Shown piece by piece: positions 1 to 12,621 of a stretch of 64,000 nt of DNA (position 1 is the stretch's first letter; each line of letters opens with the position of its first letter). Made by a program: the position numbers and the translations under genes. This stretch comes from Pseudeuparius sepicola (Eukaryota; Arthropoda; Insecta; Coleoptera; Anthribidae), in the NCBI GenBank assembly GCA_963920635.1, contig OY987305.1, positions 22,158,876 through 22,222,875 of the forward strand, read 5' to 3'. The notes beneath the pieces were generated by a model. That model saw nothing but the letters and a program-made list of their open reading frames with translations. It did no database searches and was not told where the DNA came from.

Positions 1-1853
1 CATAATTTCTAAAAATTAGACACCATATTTCTAAAAATAGACGCAATGTTGTGCCAACAAGTTCAGAATATGCCAACTACTGCCAAATGAAATTGATTTC
101 CAGTAATTATTTCCACGAATTTAAGTAGTAAGTATGGTAAGTCAGTGTCGATTTTGCAAAAAGTTAAATAATAAGCACCCACACTTAACTTTCCACAGAC
201 AAGAACCGAGTAGTTCTAGATTATAGTTTACAAATATATTCAGTCGCGAGTTTCTAGCCAGGAGAGTACGGTTAATCAGGCCGTAAAATAAACTTTAAAG
301 ACTTATTTAAAATTTGTCACTATTGCACCTTGTTACCAGGTTCCGCAATCCATTTTCAATATGTATACTTGAACTTTCTTCCCTTGTTGAAGTATCTACC
401 CAATGAACTCACACAATTTTCAGGATGGACTAATAAAATTAGGTCGAGTAGTTCTAATCATGTAGTTTTTCTCGGTGTTCATTTAAATCCTTATAAATTT
501 GTTGTAATTTCATTTCTCTCTCAAACTTAAAATAAACTCGCAGATAAACTCTTTAAAAATACCTAACTGAACCTACCTGATTAATAATTTAATATTTACG
601 AAATACGATTTTTGTTTTGAACTACCTATACGTAATGCTCACGGAATGGGAACTGTAGGATTCCTAAAGGTGATACAGGAAAATCTGGTTGGAATTATTG
701 GGACTACAGGAGGCCTCTTCAAAATTCCAGTGTCCGTTCAGCTTTGTGTAAGGTAGTAGTTCAAAATTCCATGTTTTCTCTTCACCCATCCCGAGATGTC
801 CGGGATAAGAGTCCTGGTCCACTCTCACATGGACAACGACTCATTGATATGGCGAGGAAAGTTATGGGAAAGACAATCACTGAGAGATGAGAATTCACTG
901 ATAGAAACCCAAAAGATTGTTAACACAAAACCTTTAACAAAAGTATCTGATGAAGCAGACATTCTTGAAGCCTTAACACCCTATATAGTAACTTCTTAAT
1001 TGGGTGTTCAAACTAAGTTATAAGTCCTACAAATTGTGAAGGTGTGAACCAGAAGTTGGTAAGGCAAGAATCGCAGAAGTGCCACATGCTAACAATTATC
1101 TTTTGGTACCGTGAAAGGGTATATTCCAAGCGAAGAACAAAATTCACAAATGACCAAAAGCTATTGTTTCAATATAAATTCAATATATCACGTCTGATTG
1201 AATTTCGAAATGACATGTCAATACTGGATGTAGTATGGCCAAATTACACTACCACCATATACCTACGGGGTGCCCGAGTTGTAAATGTCATAAATAAAAA
1301 TGATTGTAGAAAATCCCATTTTAAGCAAAAAGTTTATATAAATAAGCTGTCAGAATTTATCTAAAAAAGAAAAAAAATCTGTTTTCCTGGATATTTAGGA
1401 AACGACAAAAGGTACCGGTGCACCGGTGGCGTGCATTGTATGTCATTTTCACTAAAATTACGCACGCCTATGGCATATTTGAATTATGTGTTAAATTCCC
1501 GATGATTCCCATTCAATTTCAAATAAAAAATCTTTCTTGCTTTATCGTACAATGCTTAGAGGTTTTGTAAAACAAGAAATTGTATAGGTTGCACGAGAAA
1601 AATATACTGCCTGGGTAATTTTCAACGACTTATACTTTTCTTATTAAGCATTTTAGACTCGTCCTAATGAAATTTTTTCTTTAAAATTACTTCCTTCAAT
1701 GCTATAAGTTTAGTTATGGAATTTTAAAACTTTTTTTTGTCATGTGTAATAAGACTCTCATTTGCAACGCCTATCAGCTATTATAGTTATGACGTTTGCA
1801 ACTGGGACATCCTATATAGCTTTCTTAAAATGAATTGGAATTTCAAAATTATA
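1..1853. other. No supported gene; uncharacterised AT-rich sequence
   Basis: I see no recognisable gene, domain or repeat boundary here. Two short open frames (796-999 and 1044-1364, plus strand) do not resemble any family I know and have no promoter or splice context that supports them. Confidence 0.6.
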
Positions 1854-2770
1854 CAGTGCCCGCCAAAAAGTCTGCACCATATGGGAAAAATTTTTAGTAA
1901 ATAACTTACGGAAAATTTGTTTGCGGCATCAGGTTTTGCTTGCTCTAGAACCAAAATTGACATAATCAAATGTTCTGACGTAGTCTTTTTTATATGTCAA
2001 ATTTGACATTAATGAAAATAATGTCCGAAAAATGGGCTTATTTAACCGAATTTCGAAGAAAGTCATAAGAAAAATATGTTTCTTTCGCAATTTTATACCC
2101 CTGTGCAAAATTTCAAGAGCCTACTACGATTTTCATATTTTGCCCTTTGTTGCCCTTTTCCGTATTTGTTAGTCCATAAAACTCGATCCTATGTAATTTA
2201 AAACACTCATTGACTGAATACATACTGCATAATACTTAGTTTACAGTCTAAATATCCTTCTTTTCCTTTTTTTTGCAAAAAAATTAAAATGAGGGCTTGT
2301 TGAAGGAGCACGCTTGGTGCAAAACTGATCTCATTTTTACAGATAAACACATAAATTCGATTTACAAACTTCTTTCTGTAGTAAATGGTTGTAAAAACAC
2401 ACAAATATTTCTGTCATGCTGATCTGATCAGAAATATCTAGAAAATTTAAAATATTATGTCCAATAATATCCAACAAAGGGCAAAATATGAAAATCGTAG
2501 TAGGCTCTTGAAATTTTGTACAGGGGTATAAAATTTCGAAAGAAACATATTTTTCTTATGACTTTTTTCGAAATTCGGTTAAATAAGCCCATTTTTCGGA
2601 CATTTTTTTCAGTAATGTCAAATTAGACATATAAAAGAGACTACGTCACAACATTTGATTATGTCAATTTTGGTTCTAGAGCAAGCAAAACCTGATGCCG
2701 CAAACAAATTTTCCGTAAGTTATTTACTAAAAATTTTTCCCATATGGTGCAGACTTTTTGGCGGGCACTG
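1854..2770. mobile_element. Non-autonomous Tc1/mariner-type MITE with ~300-bp inverted arms
   Basis: The sequence starts CAGTGCCCGCCAAAAAG at 1854 and ends with its reverse complement at 2770, and a TA dinucleotide flanks each end (1852-1853 and 2771-2772), as expected for Tc1/mariner target duplications. The two arms (about 1854-2155 and 2468-2770) are near-complementary over roughly 300 bases with scattered differences. No transposase is present between them, so the element would depend on a transposase supplied elsewhere. The superfamily call rests on the TA duplication and the CAGTG-type end. Confidence 0.8.
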
Positions 2771-3313
2771 TATATAGATTTTTTTAAACTTCATTCGTTT
2801 AGTCCAGGATAATTTCAACTTCGCAATAGTATCCGAAAGTTGCCGAATACTTGGCCAAGAAGTCATAAAAATACAATGTATACTATCCTTCAGTAGATAT
2901 CGTAACCGAATTCTCATGCTTTTTGACAGTGTTTCACATTACGTTAGGTTAAGTCACTGCCAAGCTTAGTTGTCAGATTTAATCAAGGCATCACTAATCT
3001 CAAACCATGGCCGACTTTAATGTAGCCACAAATCTGAAAGCGCTTTAAGCCCTATTGAATATTTGACGTTGACAAATAGCGCTTGAAAGCCCCTTCCGGG
3101 AAAAGGAAGCGCTTTCTATTAGTGCTAACTTTTAGTAACGGGACTTTTCATCTTTCTTTGTTTATGTTTCTTTTCTTTCCAGTAGCGTTCAAGACACGCA
3201 TTTCTAGGACCATATACATTTCCAACAGAGGAGGCTTTACTATTTTTGCAATAATTTATTTCTTAAAAAATTATACTTTTAAATTTTTTTAGTTCTCGAC
3301 TTTTGAATTTGTC

Positions 3314-3833
3314 AGTTAGAATATTAGCGTTAGGCTAATGCCAGACAGCGAAGGAAACTGGGAGGCTATTCGCCAAACATGCAGGCAGATTCTTATAACA
3401 AAAGAGGAATAAGAAAGAACGAGGATATGCGATCTACCGCGAGTAGTATGTATCGGGCCTGAAATAATGCACCACCAGTGCCGGGCCCACGCCTTCCCGA
3501 TCAAGGGGGCATAAAGAGAGGAAAGTCTGGATAGCAAAGGGCTGGGGGGAAGGCTGTAGAGCTTTGCCTAAACCTCGAAAAAAAAATAGGAGAAGACTGG
3601 GCCACATTAATTGTTAGTGCCATCTGTGGCTTGTATCCAATATTTACTCTCATATCGACTTTATTGTGGGGAAGTGCAGTGAGAGAAAACGAGTGCACGA
3701 CGCGTGGACGCTGAACTGGAATTCCTTTAGTTTATAAATATAGGTTTAAGTCTTTGTATATTCAGTATTACTTTAGTGTGGTTGTAAAAATAAAGTTTTT
3801 TAAAAATAAACATTTTGAAATTAAAAACTTAAC
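3314..3833 (+). repeat. Possible LTR followed by a TGGCGCC-type primer binding site
   Basis: A block bounded by AGTTAG (3314) and CTTAACT (ending 3834) is followed at once by TGGCGCCGTCGTGCGGAT, which resembles the TGGCGCC primer binding sites of gypsy-like elements. A TATA-like TTTATAAATATA near 3733 and an AATAAA near 3790 fit LTR organisation. I cannot find a matching second LTR in the window, so this may be a 5' remnant or solo LTR, and the 5' boundary is a guess. Confidence 0.4.
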
Positions 3834-4529
3834 TGGCGCCGTCGTGCGGATTTTTGCGTGCAGTTCCCGCGGCAGGTTTTAGATCGATTTCCATAATAGG
3901 CAATGTTCCTAATGTGTCGCGAGGAGCCGAAGGATTTCAATCCTAAAGACGTAGAACCTCACCCACAACAGCAACAAGGAAAGCATTACTCCTCGAAGGA
4001 CTTTGGCCGGCGATCAGAAACAAACAATTGGTAAGAGTCAAGTTGTTCCTTTGAGTTCCCTTTGGTTTTGCCTTTTACCCTATATTTTGAACTATTTTAT
4101 GTTATTTTATACTATTTTTATGTTATACGATATTTTAACGAAGAATCGAATTTATGAATGAAACTGATATCAAATACGGATTTATGGCTAGACCGTTCAA
4201 AAATGAGTCCCCCATTGGACTTCGCGAAAAGGTTTCAAGTTGTGCGGAGTAATTTAAGGCAGAACATGAATTCTGACGCTTAGCTGCAAAATATATTTAT
4301 TATACAGCCAATACTAAGAGTTATGTCTAAGAAATTCTGTCAGAGGTTTAACAGGGCCTATTCGTTTAAAAGAAACAAAATATTTTTCGCTTAAGGGGGC
4401 AATCGGTATATACATGATTTGATTGTCGGCAATTCCAGCAGACAACACTCTTAGGGACTTTCGGAGATATTGAGTTATTGTTCTCAACTCGAGAAATAAA
4501 ATAAACTTAACTGACGTAACTTTTTATGC

Positions 4530-5100
4530 TTCTAAACCAAGCAAATCTTGTTCAGATACTTTACGCAACTGTGCCAGCTCCGTAACACGCTCTATGAAAT
4601 CATGCACCTTCATCGGGTTTCCATTAAATTTGACTGGCCAATCAGAAATATTTGGTCTATTTACATAAGTAACAACCGGAGATAGCTTAGGAGATAAAGG
4701 TGGTTCACGAGTATGCTTAAGAGAATATTTGGCTTCATCTCGTTTAGGTAATTTCTCATAGTCCGCCCTAATTGAAGAACAGTCGCGTAAGATTCCATTT
4801 TATACGTTTCCGCCACCTCTTTGAAATCCTCAGGTACTTGTACACTTGTAATGCGCTCCGTAATATGCATTATCATAGATTTAATGTAGGTACCTACTTA
4901 AAAGCCGAGTCTGTTTCATCACCCTCAAACTCGACTATAACGGATGTAATCGCTTCTAAACTAGAGTTAATTTCCGCAGTTTCTTTCGCGTATGATTTTT
5001 TTATATTTCGAGAGATCTACATTTTTCGTTTATCGGTAAGGTTCTTCTTTGTTACAACCCACCGTATAGCTAACTCATAATCTACTTCTTCGCTAACAAA
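4530..5100 (-). pseudogene. Decayed retrotransposon Gag fragment
   Basis: On the complement the last ~55 codons before a stop near 4532 read as a Gag-like segment containing the motifs FNGNP and VHDFIERVTELAQL, similar to the capsid region of insect gypsy-type and PEG10-like Gag proteins. Upstream the frame is broken by many stops and shifts. It lies just downstream of the possible LTR but in the opposite orientation, so the two may be unrelated. It is a remnant with no expected function. Confidence 0.5.
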
Positions 5101-6236
5101 ATTTGGAATGATTCGGTCATATTGAAAAAAAATCTTACTAAAATTGATTACGTTAGATTAGAAAAACTGCCAAATTTTTGTTACTTAAAATTTAACAAAC
5201 AACGACGTACGCTAAAGTCACATCGAACGCAAAACTAAGAAATCATCTGCCTGTATATCCAAATAGTTCCTTCCAAATCACAGATAAATTCGCCTTAACG
5301 CAGCTAGGAATAAAAAGTAGCAAACAACTTCAATAGAGACGGTATTTCAAAGGAATAAATTCAAGGTCAAGGTAAAAAAAATCATAGATATGTTCGGATA
5401 GAAATCCAAATTCGTTTTAGATACTTGAGAGATAAACGTATAAAAATCCTTTCAGGTAAAGAAGTAAGTTTTTTTCTACAAAATTTCTTAGACAAAAAAA
5501 TTACTTTCGAATATTTTTTTTCAAAGGTAAAGTTAGTTTCTGACTTATAAATATATAAATTTCGTAATTCATTACAGTTAAGGCAACTTAAAATTTCAAG
5601 GTATATTGTGTAATTTATTAAAGAAACAAGTTAGGTAAGAGATATAGGTAATTTCTCCCAGAAACGTTGAACCAGATAAGTAGAAAGATATTTTCCTATA
5701 ATAATAAGTATATCCGATGTCAAAAAAATGATAACTGCCAAGGTATCGAAAAAAAAAAGTTAAGATAAAACCTCAAAAACCTCGGAACCCAGACGTTGCA
5801 ATTTCATTTGAGTGTAACGCCCCACACGTTGCGGCGCTATTTGTGTGTATCACATTTTGTAGTTGCACTACAGAAAATATGTATATTTTCTGTGGTTGCA
5901 CTCCATGCGAACGGCAGCTTTGGATTGGATGGAGAACAGGGTTCGTGGGTAAGTACGTTTGTTGTTAATTGTTATGAGGCTTAGTTGAAGAAAGATATTT
6001 TGGACGCCACCTAGCTCTTTTTTTACCTTTAACAGCGATCTTGGAGTACTGGAAAACCAAGAAAATGGGATAGTAAACTGTTATTTGTGTTTACCTGGCA
6101 ATATTGCAAACAATGAAACACTGACGACACTTATACCTAATGTATTTACACTATATACACATCATCTGGTTCTAGGAGTGCTTGTCAGGATTGCCAACAA
6201 AATAACAATGCTAATAGAATTAGAGAAATAAATCTG
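5101..6236. other. No supported gene
   Basis: AT-rich sequence without a recognisable coding region. The last ~60 bases before 6237 may be the upstream part of the Penelope-like fragment. Confidence 0.5.
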
Positions 6237-6734
6237 GTGGACCGACCAGTACATTTAATTATTCCTTATATTCCTGGACTATCAGATAAGCTGAAACGCA
6301 TAGGCAATCGTTTTAATGTCAGAACAGTATTTGAAACCAGAAATACATTAAGATCGATGCTAGTTAAAACGAAACCATTTAATGAGGTACAAAGTTCAAA
6401 AAATTGCATTTATAAAATTCCTTGTGAATGTGGAAAGTTGTATGTTGGGGAGACTTGTAGACCATTTAACGTTCGTTTAAAAGAACATAAAAATTATATC
6501 AGGCAAAATCAAATTTCTAAGTCAAAAATATGTGAACATTCTTTTAATAACAATCATAGGATATTGTGGGATAGGTCCAAACCAATTCTCAAAGAAGAAG
6601 TAGGAAATAGACGAAAAATTAAAGAATCTGCATTTATTCTAGGAAATACGGACAACTGTGTTGCTGAATGTTCAGTGGAATCCAGTAAAATATTATTGCC
6701 ACTTATTCAAAGAGAAGTTAGTATAGATAATTAG
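6237..6734 (+). pseudogene. Penelope-like retroelement fragment, GIY-YIG endonuclease
   Basis: The 165-residue product matches the C-terminal part of Penelope-like element polyproteins: a linker (IPYIPGLSDKLKRI, about residues 9-22) and a GIY-YIG nuclease. The nuclease segment starts at CIYKIPCECGKLYVGET (about residues 57-73) and continues with RPFNVRLKEHK, which supplies the conserved Arg. In complete elements a ~500-residue reverse transcriptase precedes this region; here it is absent, so the copy is 5'-truncated. The GIY-YIG frame itself is open. No host gene is associated. Confidence 0.8.
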
Positions 6735-7265
6735 ATAGAACACAGGGTACAATATCAGGCAGGTGGCTAGGCTATTGTTTCTGTTGTCATGACATTTTAA
6801 CCTGAAATTTATTAATCTGTCACTTCACTTTGACGTGGCATGATCTTTGAGAAAGGAGGAAGATTTATTCTCCGAAAGCTCAGAAAACAAATTTGTTGAA
6901 GTTATTTTTTGAGTTACACGTTTAAAGTTTCGTTCATTCACTGTTAAGAATTTATGAATTTTCCAGGCAACTTGAAAAAGTTGTCTTTCGATCAGTTTGG
7001 TGGCGAAAAACCGAATTAAAAATTAAATGGATCTGTTTGCCCCACAAATAAATTTTATAAAATATCTTGTCCAGTGTGTTAGAATTTTATTAATTTATTT
7101 TAAAACGAGGCGGATGCGCCGGTTTAGCTGTTGAGGGCCTGAAGCCAGAATTTTCCTTGCTTTTATTCGTCTGCTTTGGGGAAAATAACTGTAACAGTCA
7201 ATGCCACACTTTACTGAATTAATCTATTGTTACTATTTTAAACAGTTCTGCAAATATAGAATAAC
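6735..7265. other. No supported gene
   Basis: I see nothing recognisable between the Penelope-like fragment and the TIR element starting at 7266. Confidence 0.5.
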
Positions 7266-8554
7266 ATTTAATGATAGAACGTACAAGATGAGGTTGTCCT
7301 GCTGGAAGCTCCTCCGGGACTAGGTCCTGCTAGAAGGAATTAGTTCCGCAAATGCATTTGTCCTTCAACGAGGACGACAGAGTCCTGCTAGCAGTACCAT
7401 AGTAAAAGGTATATTGATTCCAATATCTCAAAAATTTATTACAGGAGTGCAGTGGCGTGGTTTAATATAACGTGGAACATTAAAAAACAAATATTTATTT
7501 ATTTATTTGGTAAATAAAATATGAAAAACAAAACTCTTCCAATGATCAACCTATACATATAGCTATACTTTTAAAATACAGGGTGATTCAGTTTTATCCT
7601 GCGACACTTCAACAGGTGATAGAAAACTAAAAATAATCGCACTTTCCTTTATAAACTATATCTTTTTAAGGCCTTATTAAAAAGTTACAAGGTGTTAAAG
7701 TTTTAAGAAACATGTGGTCTTTATTGAATATTTACCAAACTAGTTGAGATATTTAAGTCATATTTGGTATACGTTATAACGGCATGGGTTAGCATAAAAC
7801 ATGTTAATATCAAACACCTTGAACAACCAGTGGCGTAGAAGTAGGTAATTAGTATAATTGTTTTTAGAAAAAAAGAACCACTTTGTATAGCAATAAAATA
7901 TATTCAATTTCTTATGTATATTTTAATTTTAAACAAAAATGCCCTCTTGGTAATTTTTTGTATGTGTCATGGTTTCGTGGCAAATTTGATTTTTTGTATT
8001 ATTTATTAATATAATTCAAGTTCTTGTTTTTTTAGGTAAGTCTACAACGAAAGAAAAAAAGGATACATTTTATCATGAAATGATAAATTCAAAAATTACC
8101 TTGTTCACAGTCTTCCACTCGTAGGGCATCAAGTGAAATTTTGACTACCTTTTTATCAATATCCCAAAGCACTAGAGCCAAATTCTTTGATTTAATAATT
8201 TTTCTAATTGTACCTTTACACCGTGCCGACCGCCACTGGTCACCAAACTGAGAAAAGCTCCACGAATTGTCATATTTCGCGTCAAAACAACTAGCCAAAG
8301 CGGAAACACGCTGCCCCACTGGCATCATTTTGGCGACTAAAATACGGGATATTCGACAGGTCATAACTTCTCTGTGATTTGATGTACAGTCCTGATCAAA
8401 AGTTGCGCTGGTAGCTTGAATTTTGACGAATTTTTTGATACTACTTTCAGTCCTGCCAGAAGGATGGAAAAGCCTTAAATATTACGATTTTGCAAGTCCT
8501 CAAATGAGTGGTTTTCGTCCTGCCGGCAGTACGTTGTACATTCTATCAATAAAT
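7266..8554. mobile_element. Putative DNA transposon of unknown family with ~21-bp TIRs
   Basis: The segment at 7266-7286 (ATTTAATGATAGAACGTACA...) is the near-perfect inverse of 8534-8554, differing at two positions. Just inside each end are several copies of a TCCTGC-(N)-GCAGGA type motif (7297-7390 and 8450-8532). The spacer holds a 91-codon open frame on the complement (8089-8364). I do not recognise the family. A stretch reading ACAGGGTGATTCA near 7580, a motif often seen at ends of other insect repeats, suggests a further insertion inside. Confidence 0.45.
8089..8364 (-). CDS. Hypothetical 91-residue open frame inside the TIR element
   Basis: I do not recognise the product. It is moderately basic and has a segment (about residues 33-80) alternating hydrophobic and charged residues, with WSFSQFGDQWRSARCKGTI followed by LVLWDIDKKVVKI, which resembles a small beta-rich module of the tudor/chromo type but without a match I can name. 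It has an ATG start and sits between the terminal inverted repeats of the 7266-8554 element, so it may be the remnant of that element's own protein. It could also be a chance frame. Confidence 0.3.
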   Translation of the reverse strand: MTCRISRILVAKMMPVGQRVSALASCFDAKYDNSWSFSQFGDQWRSARCKGTIRKIIKSKNLALVLWDIDKKVVKISLDALRVEDCEQGNF

Positions 8555-10069
8555 GGTCATTGGATACCGGAAAATGTTATAAATGCGGTGAGGAATTAAT
8601 TGGCCTAATACTTATACAATTATTTATTCATCCCATTATGGAATTTTGCTTGGTCTCTGTTCCTTATGCAACTGGTGTACTGGGTGGACCCTTTTGTTCA
8701 GCCTTCTCTAAGGAAAAATATGATCACTGTTATTTATTGGAAATAGTGTAAAAATCTATTTACTTACCATTAGGTGATTTCCCTTGAAGTTTTGCAGGGT
8801 TGTTGGCTCTCGGCCGATTACTGAGTGTCCTTTAGGTGTTTTGAGGGAGTGTGGCTGAATTTAGGATCGTTTTACCTGAAATGATGCTGAAATTATGGTC
8901 GGGATTCGTGGGGCGATTTGTTTAACACAATTGAAATTTCGAGCTAGTCTTGAAATGCACAACTATCAGGGAAATGGGTTGGTTATACCGAATATACATA
9001 ACACATAACCCGTTTCCGGTATCGTGTCGTGGTACTCCATACTCCGACCGTTCTGGTTTTGCCATTCCAAGTCCGGTACTTCTTGAAGTGAGAGCAATTT
9101 TTTTGAGAGCGGCCAATAGTTACGGCGCTACTGTGTAGGATATTACTCAAATAATTGCAAAATAATCACACGTAGGTATTACTGTTTGATGCAGCCCGTG
9201 TGTATGGGCGCGTGACTGCGGCGTTTTCCGGATTTCTTTTTTAATTTTATCTTCAGTTGTACTGAGCTCGATGAGAATAATCCATGGCACGATTCCCGTG
9301 AACAATCGGATGCTATAAAGCCACCCATCAACTGAGGCTTTTTTCTTCCTTCCTCCTGTCTGCGAGGTTTCACCTGATTTCCGCACCTCTCATATCAGGT
9401 CTGCTGGACAGCAAACTTAACTGGTTTGGGACTACTGTGGGCTTCATCTGTGGGAACCAGAGATGCTGGGCGATTGTCTAGGGTTGCGCTGGAGACTCCA
9501 CTGATGGTGGTTCAGCTACTGAACGCCGTTACAACGTGGCGATCCAGATGAGTTTAGCAAATAAGGGGTTCACGGACTCGTGTTGGCTTCCCAAGTAAAT
9601 GATTTTAGGGATTCTGCATTTATAGCTACATCTGTAGCTGCATTCGGCTTCCCAATTTTTTTAATGTGTTAATTATTGTTGTCAAGACCTAGGCACCACG
9701 GCACTCAGTAGCTTACTCAGTCAGTATTTTTTTTAACATTAAGCACTCCTATTATAGTTGAGGAGCATAATGCACATTTACCTACTTCGTGGGTGTTTTT
9801 GTGAAGGGAAGTTGAAACTATGTGGAATCTCTTTATTGTATGCTACGTAAAGGCGTAGTACCGGGTGTTTACCTCCGAGTTGTGGCGTTTGGTTTTTATG
9901 GCGTCATAAATCCAATATGGCCGCCATACAAGATATTTATTCGTTCCATCAAGAATAATTCCTTCCAGAGGGCTCATACGCAAAATGTGCACAGAATATA
10001 TTCTATTCTGCAAAGAATAGAATAGATCTTATCAATTTTACCATATCTTCTACCGTTTAAGAGTTATGA
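8555..10069. other. No supported gene
   Basis: Open frames here are short, overlap each other on both strands and have no recognisable domain. Confidence 0.5.
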
Positions 10070-10807
10070 TCTATTATATATGTCACTATCGGTTTAGAAC
10101 CATCGGTTATTTATTAAGGGTAAAAAATAATTGCGCTTGTATTTACTCACAATAACTTTAATATTACACTTATATGCAACAAACATTACAAGTAGAGTCA
10201 TTACAATGGTATGCAACACACTTTAATAATACATAGAGGGTGTCCGGTTAATAGTTGTCCATATAGCAACTACACTACACATATTTCGGACCAAAGTATA
10301 ACGATTGAGGCCAATACACCTTAATAGAAATGTTGTTTTTTTTAAGAGATACAGGGCGTTGAAGTTCATTTTTTGAAATTGAATTATGGTTACATCTCCC
10401 AAATTAATCAAGCTGCTGAACTGAAATTTGGCACTATTGTATTTTTGGGGACGAAGAATAATAATAACAATAATAATAATAATTCTCACCCTCACAATAC
10501 TCCAAACTAGGAGTACCCCAGAAGCAACCACATGCTTGTGCGGGAGAGGGGAGCAATTACTATTATTTTGTCTTCGTTGCCATTTGCGGTTAAGCTGAAG
10601 ATGCCAATTTCTATGTATCTCACAGAGGGCGTCACTTGCGCTGTTTTTGAATGGAGCTTTTATTCGTAACTTTTTTGTGGTTTCCTTTCTGTTGTTGCAG
10701 ATCCATCATTTTAGTGCATCTTTTCAATCTGCAACAAGAAGGTACTTTTGTTACGTTAAATTCATCTGTTTGCGTTGAAATTGGCAAAATGTGCCCCAGA
10801 ACACCTA

Positions 10808-12621
10808 CAGTGTGACCCATTTGTTTTGGGGTCAGTCTGTAAAAAGTGTATCAATCGTGCGATTTGGCTAATTTTTTTTTTAAATTGTAGAGCTCGATGA
10901 ACTGCACATTTTGAACAAAAATTGCCTGGTTCGCATAAAATCCAAAGCCTACTATGACCGTTTTTATGAGCAAAATTTTAAGAAACCATATTAGCGTTTT
11001 TTTTTGAAAAAATCTGTGTGCGCCAATGGATTGAGCACCCCTCGAAATGGGTATGTACAAAATTTCATCAAAATATTTCAAGTCATAACGATTTTGTAGA
11101 AAAATTAAAAATGCAGCCAAGGTACGTCTTTATTTTCAAAAATTCAAAGTTGGCCATGGAAAATAATTGAATTGTAATAATACAACCTTATGCTTATAAA
11201 CACAAAACATAAAAACAATTAAAATTATAAAATTTTTGTAACTTCTACCAAGCCTCCATTTTCTACAATGCATTTGTCGTTCCTCTTGCGTACATTCAAA
11301 ATTACATTTCGTATTTGCTGTGGAGTAATTTCCTCACAACTACGGTTTATCCTAGCTTGCAGTTCTTGTAAATTATGGGGTCTTGACTTATAAACATTTT
11401 GCTTAAGTGTACCCCAAAGAAAAAAATCTAAAGGAGTTAAGTCCGGAGATCTCGGTGGCCACTCACAGAAAGGACTATTTCGCCCTATCCAACAGTTTTC
11501 AAAATTATTATCTAGCCAGTTTCTGATTAAACGAGCATTATGAATAGGACTGCCATCTAACTGTAACTTTAAATTTAAACGGTATCTTAATGGTAACTCA
11601 TCTAAAGCATTTCTAAATTCAATTTCTAGAAAATTCAAGAAGCCAGCCGCATTCAAATTCCCTTCAAAGAAAAATGGGCCAATTATTCTGTCGCGTAGTA
11701 TTCCACACCAAACGTTAATTTTTTGTGAATATTGTCTCCTTGCATTTATTATAAACTCTGGATTTTCAGCTGACCAGTGACGGCAGTTTTGACTTGATAC
11801 TACACCATTTGTAGTAAACGTGGCTTCGTCGGTGAATAAAATTTCATTTAAAAAGTTGCCATTATGGAGATATTCACCTTGCAGCCAATAGCAAAATTCT
11901 AATCTTCTCTCCTCATCTCCTGGTTCCAGGGTGTGCAAAAATTTTGGCTTAAACGGTTTTATTTTGTTTTGTCTCAAACATCTCCTTATACTCTCTCTGG
12001 GTATATGAAGGTCTAAACTAGCCGTTCGAACACTATTTCGAGGATTGTCACTAAAGTATTGCAGATCTACCTGGGTGTCTATTGTTAAATTCGGCCGCAG
12101 CTTCTGCTGCCGAGCGCTCGTTGTCGCCCACGAGTCGAACAATTTATATTTTGTCTCTTATGCTTAAATATTCCTTAATTATGATAATTAATTGTATTGA
12201 GCACAAACAATTTCTGAACTCAATTTAGACAGTTTGACACTTAATAAAAGTAAACAATTCAATTATTTTCCATGGCCAACTTTGAATTTTTGAAAATAAA
12301 GACGTACCTTGGCTGCATTTTTAATTTTTCTACAAAATCGTTATTACTTGAAATATTTTGATGAAATTTTGTACATACCCATTTCGAGGGGTGCTCAATC
12401 CATTGGCGCACACAGATTTTTTCAAAAAAAAACGCTAATATGGTTTCTTAAAATTTTGCTCATAAAAACGGTCATAGTAGGCTTTGGATTTTATGCGAAC
12501 CAGGCAATTTTTGTTCAAAATGTGCAGTTCATCGAGCTCTACAATTTAAAAAAAAAATCAGCCAAATCGCACGATTGATACACTTTTTACAGACTGACCC
12601 CAAAACAAATGGGTCACACTG
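10808..12621 (-). mobile_element. Mariner-family DNA transposon with ~365-bp TIRs
   Basis: The element runs from CAGTGTGACCCATTTG (10808) to its complement at 12621, with TA at 10806-10807 and 12622-12623. The inverted repeats (about 10808-11178 and 12252-12621) are nearly identical, far longer than the ~30 bp of classical mariner. The repeats alone create two mirror-image 89-codon frames (10851-11120 minus, 12309-12578 plus) that are not genes. A transposase gene lies between them. Confidence 0.85.
11225..12142 (-). CDS. Mariner-type transposase (DDD, spacing 37)
   Basis: The 305-residue frame contains the catalytic domain of a Tc1/mariner transposase: FTDEATFTTNG (first Asp), LQLDGSPIHNA (second Asp) and PPRSPDLTPLDFFLWG (third Asp). 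Thirty-seven residues separate the second and third Asp, the spacing reported for maT-like mariners. A helix-turn-helix segment (about residues 35-60) precedes it. The first ~50 residues normally expected (paired-like DNA-binding domain) are not in this frame, and stops occur just upstream, so the 5' end is probably damaged. The protein would bind the terminal repeats and catalyse cut-and-paste at TA sites. It fills most of the space between the TIRs. Confidence 0.8.
   Translation of the reverse strand: MFDSWATTSARQQKLRPNLTIDTQVDLQYFSDNPRNSVRTASLDLHIPRESIRRCLRQNKIKPFKPKFLHTLEPGDEERRLEFCYWLQGEYLHNGNFLNEILFTDEATFTTNGVVSSQNCRHWSAENPEFIINARRQYSQKINVWCGILRDRIIGPFFFEGNLNAAGFLNFLEIEFRNALDELPLRYRLNLKLQLDGSPIHNARLIRNWLDNNFENCWIGRNSPFCEWPPRSPDLTPLDFFLWGTLKQNVYKSRPHNLQELQARINRSCEEITPQQIRNVILNVRKRNDKCIVENGGLVEVTKIL

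Noticed and set aside
796..1364. Two short plus-strand open frames (67 and 106 codons)
   Set aside because: No recognisable domain, promoter or splice context; length is within what chance gives in this composition.
9360..9560. GC-richer segment considered as a tRNA or snRNA gene
   Set aside because: No cloverleaf, A/B box pair or Sm-type site could be made out.
10851..11120. 89-codon frame mirrored at 12309-12578
   Set aside because: Both lie wholly within the mariner terminal inverted repeats, so their similarity only reflects the repeat.
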